A stretch of DNA of 64,000 bases, taken from contig NZ_VUOC01000002.1 in NCBI RefSeq assembly GCF_008386695.1, positions 300,426-364,425 of the forward strand. Direction: 5' to 3'. This stretch comes from Chitinophaga agrisoli. Lineage in GTDB: Bacteria > Bacteroidota > Bacteroidia > Chitinophagales > Chitinophagaceae. Below are positions 35,522-44,513 of this stretch, in pieces (positions within the stretch are counted from its first letter, which is position 1; every line of letters starts with the position of its first letter). The notes beneath the pieces were generated by a model. It saw only the letters and a list, made by a program, of their open reading frames with translations. It had not been told where the DNA came from and ran no database searches. The position numbers and the translations under genes are program-made.

Positions 35522-37180
35522 ATGAAAAAACATTTCACTCAATTATATGCAGCTGTTTGTATACTGGCGGCCAGCCTGTTGTTTGGGGCCTGTAAGGATA
35601 CGCTGGACCTGAAACCGCAGAATGCTTATTCTGAAAACGATGTATGGAGCGATCCCAAGTTGACGGAGGTCTTTGTGAACGGTATCTATGACCGGGCCGT
35701 GCTGGCTTATAAGGATGCCGGATTTGGCTGGGCCGCACAAACGGATGAGCTGTATGGTAATTTTAACTGGACCAATGAGAATATATATGTGCGAGGCGAA
35801 GCAACGCCGGACAACCAGACAGATGGCTCCCTGAATAACTGGAACAGCCTGTATACTGCTGTGCGTTACTGCAATACTTTTTTTGCCAATATTGATAAAG
35901 TGGACTCCAGCGGCAACGGGGACCTGATCCGCCGTATGAAAGGGGAAGTATACTTTTTACGCGCCATGAGTTATTTTGAGCTATTGAAACGTTTTGGGGG
36001 CGTGGTGCTGATCACCAAAGTGTATGATGTAACTGATAATACGTTTGACGAAAAACGGGCTACCTGGCAGGAGACCAAAGATTTTATACTGGCGGATATT
36101 GGTCAGGCAGTACAGTTGCTGCCAGCCAACCAGGCCAATGATGCAGATAAAGGCCGGGCTACCGCAGGCGCCGCACTGGCCCTTAAATCCCGTTTGCTGT
36201 TGTATGCTGCCAGTCCATACTTTAATAAAAGCAATGACCAGCAATTATGGCGGGATGCCAGGGACGCCGCCAAAGCGGTGATCGATTATAACGGTAAGAT
36301 GTACAGCCTGTATGGCAATGCCGCAAACGGCACCTATAACAAGACCTTCCTTGATCTCTTTAACCCGGAAGTGATCTTTGGCCGGGTATTCAGCGGCCTG
36401 GTAAAGGCAGACCGGTACAATACCGTAAGCCGCGATCTTAGCCCCAACGGGTATGACGGGTACAGCGCGTACAATGTGATACAACAAATGGTAGATGAGT
36501 TTGAGATGGCAGACGGCAGCGCATTCAGCTGGAACAATCCCGCCCAGGCGCAAAACCCCTATACCAACCGCGAGCCCCGTTTTTATGCCGATGTGCTAGC
36601 CAATAACCAGCTGTTCAAGGGCCGGCTTACACAATTCTATGAAGGGGGCGACGACTCGCCACAAAGCCCATTCTCCCCCTGGAACGCTTCTAAAACACGT
36701 TATTGTGTGCGGAAGATGGTGGATGAAAATACAGACTGGAAGAAACAGGAATTTGCCACATCACAATGGGTGGTATTCCGTTTATCAGAAATCTACCTTA
36801 ACTATGCAGAAGCCTGCGCCGCACTGGGCGAATACGGAGAGGCCCGCAGCTACCTGGATATGCTGCGGCAGCAGAAGGCCGGTCTGCCGGCCGTAACAGC
36901 GGCAGATGCAGCACTGATGGATAGGATCCGGCATGAGCGCAGGATAGAGCTTTGTTTTGAAGGGCACCGTTATTTTGACATCCGGCGATGGGGTATTGCT
37001 GAAGTGGGATCCGAAGACGCCAAAGGGGTGATCATCACCAAACAGGCGAATGGCAGCTTCACCTACCAACAGACAACGGTAGAGGAAAGGACCTGGACGC
37101 CCGGCTTCTATTTCTATCCCATTCCACGCACGGAGATCCAGAAGAACCCGAATATTACACAGAACCCGGACTATAATTAA
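35522..37180 (+). CDS. RagB/SusD-family substrate-binding lipoprotein
   Basis: The 552-residue lipoprotein has a signal ending LLFGAC (Cys about residue 24), a SusD N-terminal region (SENDVWSDPKLTEVFVNGIYD) and a C-terminal region with LSEIYLNYAEACAALGEYGEARSYLD-type helices and HERRIELCFEGHRYFDIRRWG. SusD proteins bind oligosaccharide at the outer-membrane surface and close the SusC channel. It is followed by a perfect hairpin that may separate expression of the receptor pair from the downstream enzymes. Confidence 0.95.
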   Translation: MKKHFTQLYAAVCILAASLLFGACKDTLDLKPQNAYSENDVWSDPKLTEVFVNGIYDRAVLAYKDAGFGWAAQTDELYGNFNWTNENIYVRGEATPDNQTDGSLNNWNSLYTAVRYCNTFFANIDKVDSSGNGDLIRRMKGEVYFLRAMSYFELLKRFGGVVLITKVYDVTDNTFDEKRATWQETKDFILADIGQAVQLLPANQANDADKGRATAGAALALKSRLLLYAASPYFNKSNDQQLWRDARDAAKAVIDYNGKMYSLYGNAANGTYNKTFLDLFNPEVIFGRVFSGLVKADRYNTVSRDLSPNGYDGYSAYNVIQQMVDEFEMADGSAFSWNNPAQAQNPYTNREPRFYADVLANNQLFKGRLTQFYEGGDDSPQSPFSPWNASKTRYCVRKMVDENTDWKKQEFATSQWVVFRLSEIYLNYAEACAALGEYGEARSYLDMLRQQKAGLPAVTAADAALMDRIRHERRIELCFEGHRYFDIRRWGIAEVGSEDAKGVIITKQANGSFTYQQTTVEERTWTPGFYFYPIPRTEIQKNPNITQNPDYN

Positions 37181-37186
37181 CAGCGG

Positions 37187-37224
37187 AACAGGGCCGGATG
37201 GCAGCACATACATCCGGCCCTGTT
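37187..37224 (+). promoter_or_regulatory. Perfect 14-bp intra-operon hairpin after susD
   Basis: AACAGGGCCGGATG (37187-37200) pairs exactly with CATCCGGCCCTGTT (37211-37224) with a ten-base loop and only a weak T-run after it. The downstream genes are close on the same strand, so it is likely a processing, stabilising or partial-termination element rather than a full stop. Confidence 0.7.
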
Positions 37225-37247
37225 ATATTGATAACAGCAATTTTTTC

Positions 37248-38684
37248 ATGATGATCAGATCCCTGTTGTTACTTGTTTTTATACAGCTTTCATTTAGGTT
37301 ATATGCCCAACATGGGCCGGTGGTTTTTCATTCCTCCAACAAAGCGCTGGAAGCAGCTTTTAACTGGGCGCAGCAAACGGCCTTATCCTACCAGGGACGC
37401 CCGGGCGATCCCGTTGGTCCGTGGTATGAATCCGCTTTGCCGCCAAGATCTGCTTTCTGTATGCGCGATGTGTCCCATCAATGCATTGGCGGGGAGATAC
37501 TGGGGTTGGCGGCGGCTAACAAAAACATGCTGACCTTGTTTGCCAAAAACATTTCTGCTGAGAAGGACTGGTGCTCTTACTGGGAGATGAATAAACACGG
37601 CGTACCTGCGCCGGAGGACTACCGCAATGACAAGGAGTTCTGGTACAACCTGAACGCCAATTTTGATATACTGAATGCCTGCTGGCGTATGTACCTGTGG
37701 ACGGGGGATAAAAGCTATATCAACGATCCTGTATTCCGCCGCTTCCATGATAAAAGCGTGCAGGAGTACATCCATACCTGGGTACTGCAGGCAGACTCCC
37801 TGCTAGCGCGGCCGGCCTATCCCAATGCCCCGCAGCCTTTTAATGAGCAGGACGCTTTTCATCGTTGCCGGGGGCTGCCCTCTTATTCTGAGGGCGTACC
37901 GCACCTAAAAATGGGCGTGGACCTGGTAGCTGCGTTGTACCGCGGCCTGGAAACCTATGCCAGCATACTAGCCGCCAACGGGCAGGCAAAAGAGGCGGCA
38001 ACCTACCGGCATAAAGCGGAACAATACCGCCGCCATATAGAAGATACATGGTGGGATGCCAGCGCAGAACGTTACAACACCCATATTACCCGCGACGGCG
38101 CTTTTGGCAAAGGGGAAGGAGAAACGTTCCTTCTCTGGTTCGATGCCCTGCAGGACAGCACCCGTGCCCGCCATACCGTAGAGCACCTGGTATCCAATGA
38201 CTGGAATGTAGAGAACCAATCCTATTTTCCGGTGGTGCTTAGCCGTTATGGCTATTATGACCAGGCCCTGCGTTATATCCTGCACCTGGCGGATACCGGT
38301 ACGGAACGCCGGGAGTACCCCGAAGTATCTTTTGGCGTAGTGGAAGGGGTTATACAGGGGCTGATGGGCATAGACGCAGACGCGCAGCACCAACGGGTAA
38401 GCACCTTATTTAACGGGCCTGCAGCGGATACGCTAACGGCAGCCAACATTCCCCTGCTGGCCGGCCATATCACGGTATGCGAATATAAAAACGGCGCTAC
38501 CCTGGAACATCATGGCAGCAAGCCTATTGTATGGCGGGTGAAATTTACCGGACAGCACGCCTATATCAAAGCCGGCGGCAGAAAGCTGAAAACATTGCAG
38601 GAACGGGATAAACGCGGTAAATTTATCTCCTTTGCAGACGTACCGCTGCAACCAGGCATGGTGATGACCGCGTTGGTGGATTAA
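37248..38684 (+). CDS. Secreted six-hairpin-like glycosidase candidate, family not assigned
   Basis: The 478-residue protein has a signal peptide (about 1-21) and a long helical body whose repeated patterns (ALEAAFNWAQQTALSYQG, FNILNACWRMYLWTGDKSY-type and HRKAEQYRRHIEDTWWD-type segments) resemble (alpha/alpha)6 toroid glycosidases. Notable residues are RDVSHQCIGGEILG (about 74-87), EDWCSYWEM-type aromatics and RREYPEVSFGVVEGVIQGL (about 358-376). I cannot place it in a numbered GH family and no catalytic pair is certain. Its position after susCD and beside the symporter makes a periplasmic glycosidase or sugar-acting lyase likely. Confidence 0.7.
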   Translation: MMIRSLLLLVFIQLSFRLYAQHGPVVFHSSNKALEAAFNWAQQTALSYQGRPGDPVGPWYESALPPRSAFCMRDVSHQCIGGEILGLAAANKNMLTLFAKNISAEKDWCSYWEMNKHGVPAPEDYRNDKEFWYNLNANFDILNACWRMYLWTGDKSYINDPVFRRFHDKSVQEYIHTWVLQADSLLARPAYPNAPQPFNEQDAFHRCRGLPSYSEGVPHLKMGVDLVAALYRGLETYASILAANGQAKEAATYRHKAEQYRRHIEDTWWDASAERYNTHITRDGAFGKGEGETFLLWFDALQDSTRARHTVEHLVSNDWNVENQSYFPVVLSRYGYYDQALRYILHLADTGTERREYPEVSFGVVEGVIQGLMGIDADAQHQRVSTLFNGPAADTLTAANIPLLAGHITVCEYKNGATLEHHGSKPIVWRVKFTGQHAYIKAGGRKLKTLQERDKRGKFISFADVPLQPGMVMTALVD

Positions 38685-38696
38685 AATTATAACCTG

Positions 38697-39707
38697 ATGG
38701 AAAACGTATTTGAAAAGATAAAGGAGCTCGAAGAAGTATCCGCCTACTCCAAGCATGACCGCCTGGTGCAGGGGATCATCAATGCCATTAATGAAGACGT
38801 GCTGAAGAGGGATGATGCGCTGCCCTCCGTTAATACTATGATCCGGGAGCTGAAGTTTTCGCGGGAAACGATCGTGAAGGGATACAAGGAGCTGGTAAGC
38901 AGGGGCATCATAGAATCCAATTACCGGCTGGGTTATTTTGTGGCTAATGGCAATACAGAGCAGATCATGAAGGTGGCCCTGCTGATGTATAACCTGGATA
39001 CGTTTGAAGAGCAGTTTTACCGCAATTTCCGGCAGCAGCTGGGTAAAGGGGTAGACCTGAACATCTTCTTCCACCACGGCAATATCGAGATCTTTGAGAC
39101 CATCCTGCAACAGATCAAGGGCAAGTATGGCATGTATGTGGTGGCGCCCATCCCCCACCCTAAGACCAGGGAGCTGCTGGAAGCCATTCCCCGTAATAAA
39201 TTCCTGATGTTTGACCGCTATGAGCCGCTGGAGGGCGAGTTCAACTATATTACCCAGGAGTTTGAACAGGCCTCGTACAACGCCTTCAAACAGCTGGCCA
39301 AGGCCATTAAACAATTTGATGAAATGATCTTCCTGCATTCTGACCAATCACTGGACCCCAGGGAGATCGTGAAGGCCTTTAAAAAATTCCTGAAGGACTT
39401 TAAGATGAAAGGCCGGATCATCCCTGAGTTTACCGCTGGTATGGTGGAAAAAGGCAAGGTGTATTTTACGCTGGACAACTTTGCCATGTGGGAGATACTG
39501 AAGGAATGCGAGCGGAAGAAATTACAGCCGGGTAAAGATGTGGGCCTCCTGTCCCATAACGATGAACCGGCCAAGGAGTTTGTAGGCATCACCACCTACT
39601 CCACCGATTTTGCGCTGATGGGCAAAACAGCCGGTCAGGCGGTCATAACCCGGGAAAAGATCCAGCAAGTGATACCCACGGTGCTGGCCAAACGAAAGAC
39701 ACTATAA
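38697..39707 (+). CDS. GntR-family regulator with periplasmic-binding-protein-like effector domain
   Basis: The 336-residue regulator has a GntR winged helix (about 15-85, DRLVQGIINAINEDVLKRDD, LPSVNTMIRELKFSRETIVKGY, SRGIIESNYRLGYFV) followed by a LacI-like sugar-binding domain (about 95-330). This arrangement is common in Bacteroidota for sugar-responsive control of utilisation loci. It lies inside the locus between the two unassigned hydrolase-like genes, with 12 and 9 base gaps, so it is probably co-transcribed and controls its own operon in response to a mono- or disaccharide. Confidence 0.93.
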   Translation: MENVFEKIKELEEVSAYSKHDRLVQGIINAINEDVLKRDDALPSVNTMIRELKFSRETIVKGYKELVSRGIIESNYRLGYFVANGNTEQIMKVALLMYNLDTFEEQFYRNFRQQLGKGVDLNIFFHHGNIEIFETILQQIKGKYGMYVVAPIPHPKTRELLEAIPRNKFLMFDRYEPLEGEFNYITQEFEQASYNAFKQLAKAIKQFDEMIFLHSDQSLDPREIVKAFKKFLKDFKMKGRIIPEFTAGMVEKGKVYFTLDNFAMWEILKECERKKLQPGKDVGLLSHNDEPAKEFVGITTYSTDFALMGKTAGQAVITREKIQQVIPTVLAKRKTL

Positions 39708-39716
39708 AAGACGCAG

Positions 39717-41687
39717 ATGAGATATTTACTGACCTGGCTGCTGTTAGCGGCTACCTACCCATTGCATGCCCAGTTAAAATGGCAACTGTTACCCGACGGA
39801 GGAATTGGATGGCAGATCAAAAATGGCGAGATCCATGCAGACCATATAGAGATGAGCGGTAAAAGGATCTCCGCTATTATCTACTACGGAAAAGACAGTA
39901 CGGGCGGGTTGCTGCTGAAACGGAAGCTTGTTTTCCCCATGCTGCGCACTATTCCCAATAATACCCGTGGCAGCCTGATACGGACCTTTGAACAGCATAT
40001 CATTGATTCCGTAAAATCCGATGGCGCTTACCTGCATGAAGTACCGCAATCATTTTATATAAAAGGTTACCTGCAATCTGAAAGCAGCGCCGGCAACGGT
40101 ATTACCATCACCCGGCAAATATTCCCATCTACAGAGAAAGCGGCCTATATAGAAAAGTATACACTTTCCAATACCGGGAAAAAGCCTGTCATGATAAACA
40201 TCCCCATGCAGGACACCAGTATGGTAACGGATGCCAGTAAAGGCGTGTATGGCGCCTACACGCTGAATTACCGGGTATATGATGGCGGTTCCTTTACATT
40301 GCAGCCGGGGGAGCAACATGCGTTTGCCGTGGTGATCTCTGCCTATAAAGCCAGCGAGGGGCCTTATTTCTTCTCCGCCGCTTATGAGCTGGAAAAAAGG
40401 AAAGCGCTGGTAGCGCAACTGGGACATTCGCTGGTGCTGGAAACGCCCAATGATACCATCAACCGGATGTTTGGCTTTGCCAAGATACGGGCGGCGGAAA
40501 GCATTTTTGATACTAAACAGGGCCTGATGCATGCGCCGGGCGGCGGCGACTATTATGCCGCCATCTGGGCCAATGACCAGGCAGAGTATGTGAATCCCTT
40601 TTTCCCTTTCCTGGGATACCCGGAGGGCAATGAATCTGCCAGGAACGCTTTCCGGCTGTTTGCCGGGTATATGAATGATGATTACAAACCTATCCCCAGT
40701 TCCATTATTGCAGAAGGTACGGGCACCTGGCATGGCGCCGGCGACCGCGGCGACCAGGCCATGATCGCCTATGGCGCTTCGCTGTTTGCATTATACTCCG
40801 CCGATACCACCACGGCTAAACGCCTGTGGCCCCTGATCTCCTGGTGTAATGAATACCTGCGCCGCCACACTACCCCGGAGGGCGTGATCACCTCTGACTC
40901 TGATGAGCTGGAAGGCCGGTTCAAAGCCGGTAAGATCAATCTCTCCACCAACGTGCTGGCTTACGGCGCTTATGTATATGCCTCCCGGCTGGCCGCCACA
41001 CTGGGATTGCAGCCAGTCTCCCAACAGCTGCGGCAGGCAGCGGTACAGTTAAGGAAAGACATTGAGCGTTATTTTGGCGCTACGGTAGAAGGTTATCCTA
41101 CCTACCAGTATTACGATGGCAATACGGTACTGCGCTCCTGGATCTGTATCCCCCTGGTGATGGACATTTTTGAGCGAAAAGCGGGCACGGTACGGGCGTT
41201 GCTCTCTCCCCGGCTGTGGACAAAAAACGGCATATTAACGGAGGCAGGTTCCAAAACCTTCTGGGACCGGTCTACCCTGTATGCTTTCCGCGGTATGCTG
41301 CGCGCCGGCATGGTAGATACCACCCTGCCCTATCTTAAATACTACTCCGCCCAACGGCTGCTGGGCAACCATGTGCCCTATGCGATAGAGGCATGGCCGG
41401 AAGGCGACCAGCGGCACCTGGCAGCAGAAAGCGGGTTGTATTGCCGGGTGATCACGGAAGGGCTGTTTGGGTTTGATCCGGTGAGCTTTAATGCTTTTTA
41501 TATTTGTCCGCGGATGCCTAAGGAGTGGAATCAAATGGCCTTACGGAACATCCGGGCCTTTAACCGGGATTTTGATATAACGGTTAAACGGCGCGCCAGC
41601 CAATACAGCATCCAGGTCCTGTCTGGCGGACGGGTGATCAAAACCATACCATGGGACGGGAGGAACCCGGTAAGGGTGGATTTTTAA
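39717..41687 (+). CDS. Secreted glycosidase-like protein with (alpha/alpha)6-type C-terminal domain
   Basis: The 656-residue protein has a signal peptide (about 1-18), an N-terminal beta-sandwich-like region (about 20-230, ISAIIYYGKDSTGGLLLKRK) and a helical catalytic-like domain (about 240-620) with GGGDYYAAIWANDQAEY, TWHGAGDRGDQAMIAYG, SDSDELEGRF and AESGLYCRVITEGLFG. The layout resembles debranching-type or rhamnosidase-type six-hairpin enzymes, with candidate acidic residues in the DQAEY and DSDELEG segments. I cannot assign a GH number. It works with the other enzymes of this locus on the imported glycan. Confidence 0.7.
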   Translation: MRYLLTWLLLAATYPLHAQLKWQLLPDGGIGWQIKNGEIHADHIEMSGKRISAIIYYGKDSTGGLLLKRKLVFPMLRTIPNNTRGSLIRTFEQHIIDSVKSDGAYLHEVPQSFYIKGYLQSESSAGNGITITRQIFPSTEKAAYIEKYTLSNTGKKPVMINIPMQDTSMVTDASKGVYGAYTLNYRVYDGGSFTLQPGEQHAFAVVISAYKASEGPYFFSAAYELEKRKALVAQLGHSLVLETPNDTINRMFGFAKIRAAESIFDTKQGLMHAPGGGDYYAAIWANDQAEYVNPFFPFLGYPEGNESARNAFRLFAGYMNDDYKPIPSSIIAEGTGTWHGAGDRGDQAMIAYGASLFALYSADTTTAKRLWPLISWCNEYLRRHTTPEGVITSDSDELEGRFKAGKINLSTNVLAYGAYVYASRLAATLGLQPVSQQLRQAAVQLRKDIERYFGATVEGYPTYQYYDGNTVLRSWICIPLVMDIFERKAGTVRALLSPRLWTKNGILTEAGSKTFWDRSTLYAFRGMLRAGMVDTTLPYLKYYSAQRLLGNHVPYAIEAWPEGDQRHLAAESGLYCRVITEGLFGFDPVSFNAFYICPRMPKEWNQMALRNIRAFNRDFDITVKRRASQYSIQVLSGGRVIKTIPWDGRNPVRVDF

Positions 41688-41712
41688 ATATTTCTGTTAA
41701 CTTCCGTGTTGT

Positions 41713-43308
41713 ATGAATGCAACAACACTCCTTACCTTTTTACTGATAACGGGTACGATTGGTGTTATATCCTGGTACCAGACAAGAAAGGAGCGGCTTA
41801 ACACGATCGTGGGTTTTTTCCTGGCCAACCGCAACCTGGGTTTTATTGCGGTAGGCAGCGGCCTGCTGTTTGCCAATATCAATACGGTGCTTTTTGTGGG
41901 CGAGAATGAGCTGGTGTATGCTAATAATATGAGCGTAATAGGTTGGGGCATGACCTCCGTAGCCGCTATGCTGATCGTATCTGAATTCATTATGCCCATT
42001 TACCTGCGCACGGGTATAGCCACTACGCCTGATTACCTGGAGCGGCGGTATGACAGCAGCGTGAAGCGTATTGTTTCGCTCATTTTCCTGGTTAACTATA
42101 TTGTAAACCTGTTGCCATCTGTATTATATGGCGGAGCGGTGGCGTTTAACGGTTTATTCCATTTTTCTGATCATTACGGTATCAGCTACTGGAGCAGTAT
42201 ATGGATCCTGGTATGGATCATGGGCACAGTAGGCGGGCTGTATTGTTTACTGGGCGGGCTGCGGGCCATTGCGGTCTCAGACGTGCTGTTAGGCGCCGCT
42301 ATGTTTACCGGGGGCATCCTGCTGCCCTGGTTTGGCCTGCGTTACCTGGGGCACGGCAACATCAGCGAAGGGCTGGCCGTGATACTATCCTCCAAAACGG
42401 AGCATATGCGGGTGATGGGCGGCCCCAAAGATTCCGTGCCTTTCAGCACGCTTTTTACCGGTATGTTACTGGTAAACCTTTATTACTGGGGCACGGAACA
42501 ATATATTGTACAACAGGTACTGGGCTCCCGCAACCTGGCTGTTTGTCAGAAAGGTATTGCGCTGGCCTGTTTTGGAAAGATACTCTCTCCCCTGCTCATT
42601 AATATTCCCGGGCTGATAGCCGTACATATGTACAGCAGCCTGCATAATACGGCCGAAGTATTTCCCAGGATGGTGAGCGATGTATCGCCGCCGGTGTTTG
42701 TGGGTTATATGGCGGCCATCCTGTTTGGGGCCACTTTTACCACTTACAATGCAGGGCTTAACAGCGCCAGCACCCTGTTTATACTGAATGTATACAAACC
42801 CTGGCTGGAAAAACAGCAGCGTATGGCAGACGACCGGCAGCTACTGCGTGTTGCCAAACGGTTTGAGCTGAGCATTTGTTTACTGGCCATGTTTATTGCC
42901 CCTTTTATCATTTTTGCGAAGGGCGGCTTTTATAACTACCTGCAAATGGTAGGCGGGTTCTTTAGCGTGCCTATCTTCACTATTTTGCTGGTGGGGTTCC
43001 TGACCCGGCGGGTGCCGCCGCTGGCGGCCAAGGTGGGGCTGGCTTTTTTTATCCTATCCTACGGGTTTACGCAAACGGTATTTCCTACCGGGTTACATTT
43101 CCTGCATGTGCTGGCTATCCTGTTTGTGATCACCTGTGTGATCATGCTGGTCATTGGGCGTATTTATCCTTTGCCTGTGCCGTATGTACCGGTGGTGAGC
43201 AATGTGGTGGATGTAGCGCCCTGGAAAGGGCGGCATGTATGGACAGTGGCGTTGCTGGCGATGATGGTGGGGGTGTATGTGTTGTTTACGCTGGCCAGCC
43301 GGGCATAG
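41713..43308 (+). CDS. Sodium:solute symporter family transporter
   Basis: The 531-residue membrane protein has about 13-14 membrane helices and the SSS-family pattern, with FFLANRNLGFIAVGSGLLFANIN near the start, TPDYLERRYD at about 97-106, and ATFTTYNAGLNSASTLF at about 340-356. SSS transporters couple sodium influx to uptake of sugars, amino acids or organic acids. As the last gene of the carbohydrate locus it probably takes up the monosaccharide released in the periplasm. Confidence 0.92.
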   Translation: MNATTLLTFLLITGTIGVISWYQTRKERLNTIVGFFLANRNLGFIAVGSGLLFANINTVLFVGENELVYANNMSVIGWGMTSVAAMLIVSEFIMPIYLRTGIATTPDYLERRYDSSVKRIVSLIFLVNYIVNLLPSVLYGGAVAFNGLFHFSDHYGISYWSSIWILVWIMGTVGGLYCLLGGLRAIAVSDVLLGAAMFTGGILLPWFGLRYLGHGNISEGLAVILSSKTEHMRVMGGPKDSVPFSTLFTGMLLVNLYYWGTEQYIVQQVLGSRNLAVCQKGIALACFGKILSPLLINIPGLIAVHMYSSLHNTAEVFPRMVSDVSPPVFVGYMAAILFGATFTTYNAGLNSASTLFILNVYKPWLEKQQRMADDRQLLRVAKRFELSICLLAMFIAPFIIFAKGGFYNYLQMVGGFFSVPIFTILLVGFLTRRVPPLAAKVGLAFFILSYGFTQTVFPTGLHFLHVLAILFVITCVIMLVIGRIYPLPVPYVPVVSNVVDVAPWKGRHVWTVALLAMMVGVYVLFTLASRA

Positions 43309-43315
43309 TAAGCGG

Positions 43316-43714
43316 CTATAACTCTACGGCCGGGTCCCAGAACAGGGTCTTAAAATCAATGATCTTATCTCCTTTTACCACTACACCTTCTTTTTCGAGC
43401 GCCTGCTTACGGCCATCCTGGTGCCCGCCTGATAAACGGCCCGCGCTGTTGACCACCCGGTGGGCCGGATACGCCTTGCCGTTGCTGGCTGATACGCCCA
43501 TAGCATGGCCTACCATCCTGGGATTGGGCACGCCCAGCACCTTAGCTACCGCGCCGTATGAAGTTACCCGGCCTTTGGGGATATGTCTTACCAGGTCATG
43601 GATAAGATCCACCATTGAGACTGGCTCATCTTTTTTCCCGGATGGTTTTACGGGCATTAACCGTTCTTTCATAGCAGCTGTACTGCCGGTCTTATTATTT
43701 TTTGAAATGGCCAT
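43316..43714 (-). CDS. Alkyltransferase-like (ATL) protein, MGMT family lacking the acceptor cysteine
   Basis: This 132-residue protein has the MGMT DNA-binding domain (IPKGRVTSYGAVAKVLGVPNPRMVGHAMG) but carries PAHRVV (Ala84) instead of the PCHRVV acceptor-cysteine motif. In MGMT the Cys receives the alkyl group from O6-alkylguanine; ATL proteins with Ala or Trp there bind the lesion and recruit nucleotide excision repair. It is convergent with the symporter gene and adjacent to an AlkA-like glycosylase on the other strand. Confidence 0.9.
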   Translation of the reverse strand: MAISKNNKTGSTAAMKERLMPVKPSGKKDEPVSMVDLIHDLVRHIPKGRVTSYGAVAKVLGVPNPRMVGHAMGVSASNGKAYPAHRVVNSAGRLSGGHQDGRKQALEKEGVVVKGDKIIDFKTLFWDPAVEL

Positions 43715-43836
43715 GTTTCCGATATTTTAAGCAGGTACTGCCTGTTTGCGATGATGGCAAAAGATAAGCAATTCCCAAAAGTATTTAAAAACGAGTATAT
43801 TAGTTCCAAATGCCCGGAGCCGGGTTATGGTGAGCG

Positions 43837-44481
43837 ATGATACAACAATTCAATCAAGAGAACTTCCAGCAGATATGTGACCAATTAGCTACTACAGATG
43901 ATGATCTGGCGATGATCCTGCAAACGCACCGTTATCCGCCCATGTGGACCAGGACTAACAGTTTTGAGACCCTTGTTCATATTATACTGGAGCAACAGGT
44001 ATCCCTGGCTTCTGCGCTGGCTGCCCTGAATAAGCTGAAAGAACGGTTACAGGAGGTGACGCCGGCCAGGTTCCTGGCGTTGACTGATGAGGAGTTAAAA
44101 GCTTGTTATTTCAGCCGTCAGAAAACGATCTATACCAGAGGTCTGGCAATGGCGCTGGCGGACGGCAGCCTGGATCTTAACATGCTGGCGCAATTGCCTG
44201 ACGACGCGGTAAGGGCAAAACTGATCACACTAAAGGGCATTGGCAACTGGACGATTGATGTGTACCTGATGTTTGTATTACAGCGCACCGATATATTCCC
44301 GATTGGGGACCTGGCAGCCGTTAACGCCCTTAAACGGCTTAAGAAGCTGCCGAAAGATACACCCAGGGAACGCCTGCTGGAAATAGCGGCCGGCTGGCAG
44401 CCCTACCGGTCTGTGGCCACCATGATGCTCTGGCATTTGTACCTGTCATCACCCATGCGGGAGAAGTTGTCACAGTTTTAA
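43837..44481 (+). CDS. DNA-3-methyladenine glycosylase 2 family protein (AlkA-like)
   Basis: The 214-residue HhH-GPD enzyme removes alkylated bases. It has ILEQQVSLASALAALNKL (about 50-67), the helix-hairpin-helix LKGIGNWTIDVYLMF (about 128-142) and the catalytic Asp region IFPIGDLAAVNALKRL (about 150-165). It lacks the N-terminal Ada-type and long AlkA N-terminal domains. The ATL gene lies upstream and divergent, making a small alkylation-repair neighbourhood. The sigma-factor promoter at 44468 overlaps the last codons of this gene. Confidence 0.9.
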   Translation: MIQQFNQENFQQICDQLATTDDDLAMILQTHRYPPMWTRTNSFETLVHIILEQQVSLASALAALNKLKERLQEVTPARFLALTDEELKACYFSRQKTIYTRGLAMALADGSLDLNMLAQLPDDAVRAKLITLKGIGNWTIDVYLMFVLQRTDIFPIGDLAAVNALKRLKKLPKDTPRERLLEIAAGWQPYRSVATMMLWHLYLSSPMREKLSQF

Positions 44482-44493
44482 AAAACGTGCGTC
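44468..44493 (+). promoter_or_regulatory. ECF-type promoter TGTCACA-N15-CGTC in front of the sigma gene
   Basis: TGTCACA at 44468-44474 and CGTC at 44490-44493 are separated by 15 bases and lie 20 bases before the sigma start. The same two boxes with the same spacing occur at 45783-45808 before the SDR gene. TGTCACA and CGTC elements are also reported for promoters of some ECF groups, such as ECF41. Confidence 0.75.
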
Positions 44494-44513
44494 TAACCTT
44501 AAAAATTCGTTTT

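Noticed and set aside
38433-39347. Minus-strand 304-codon frame opposite the GntR gene
   Set aside because: It is antisense to a well-supported gene, and its product shows no recognisable domain.
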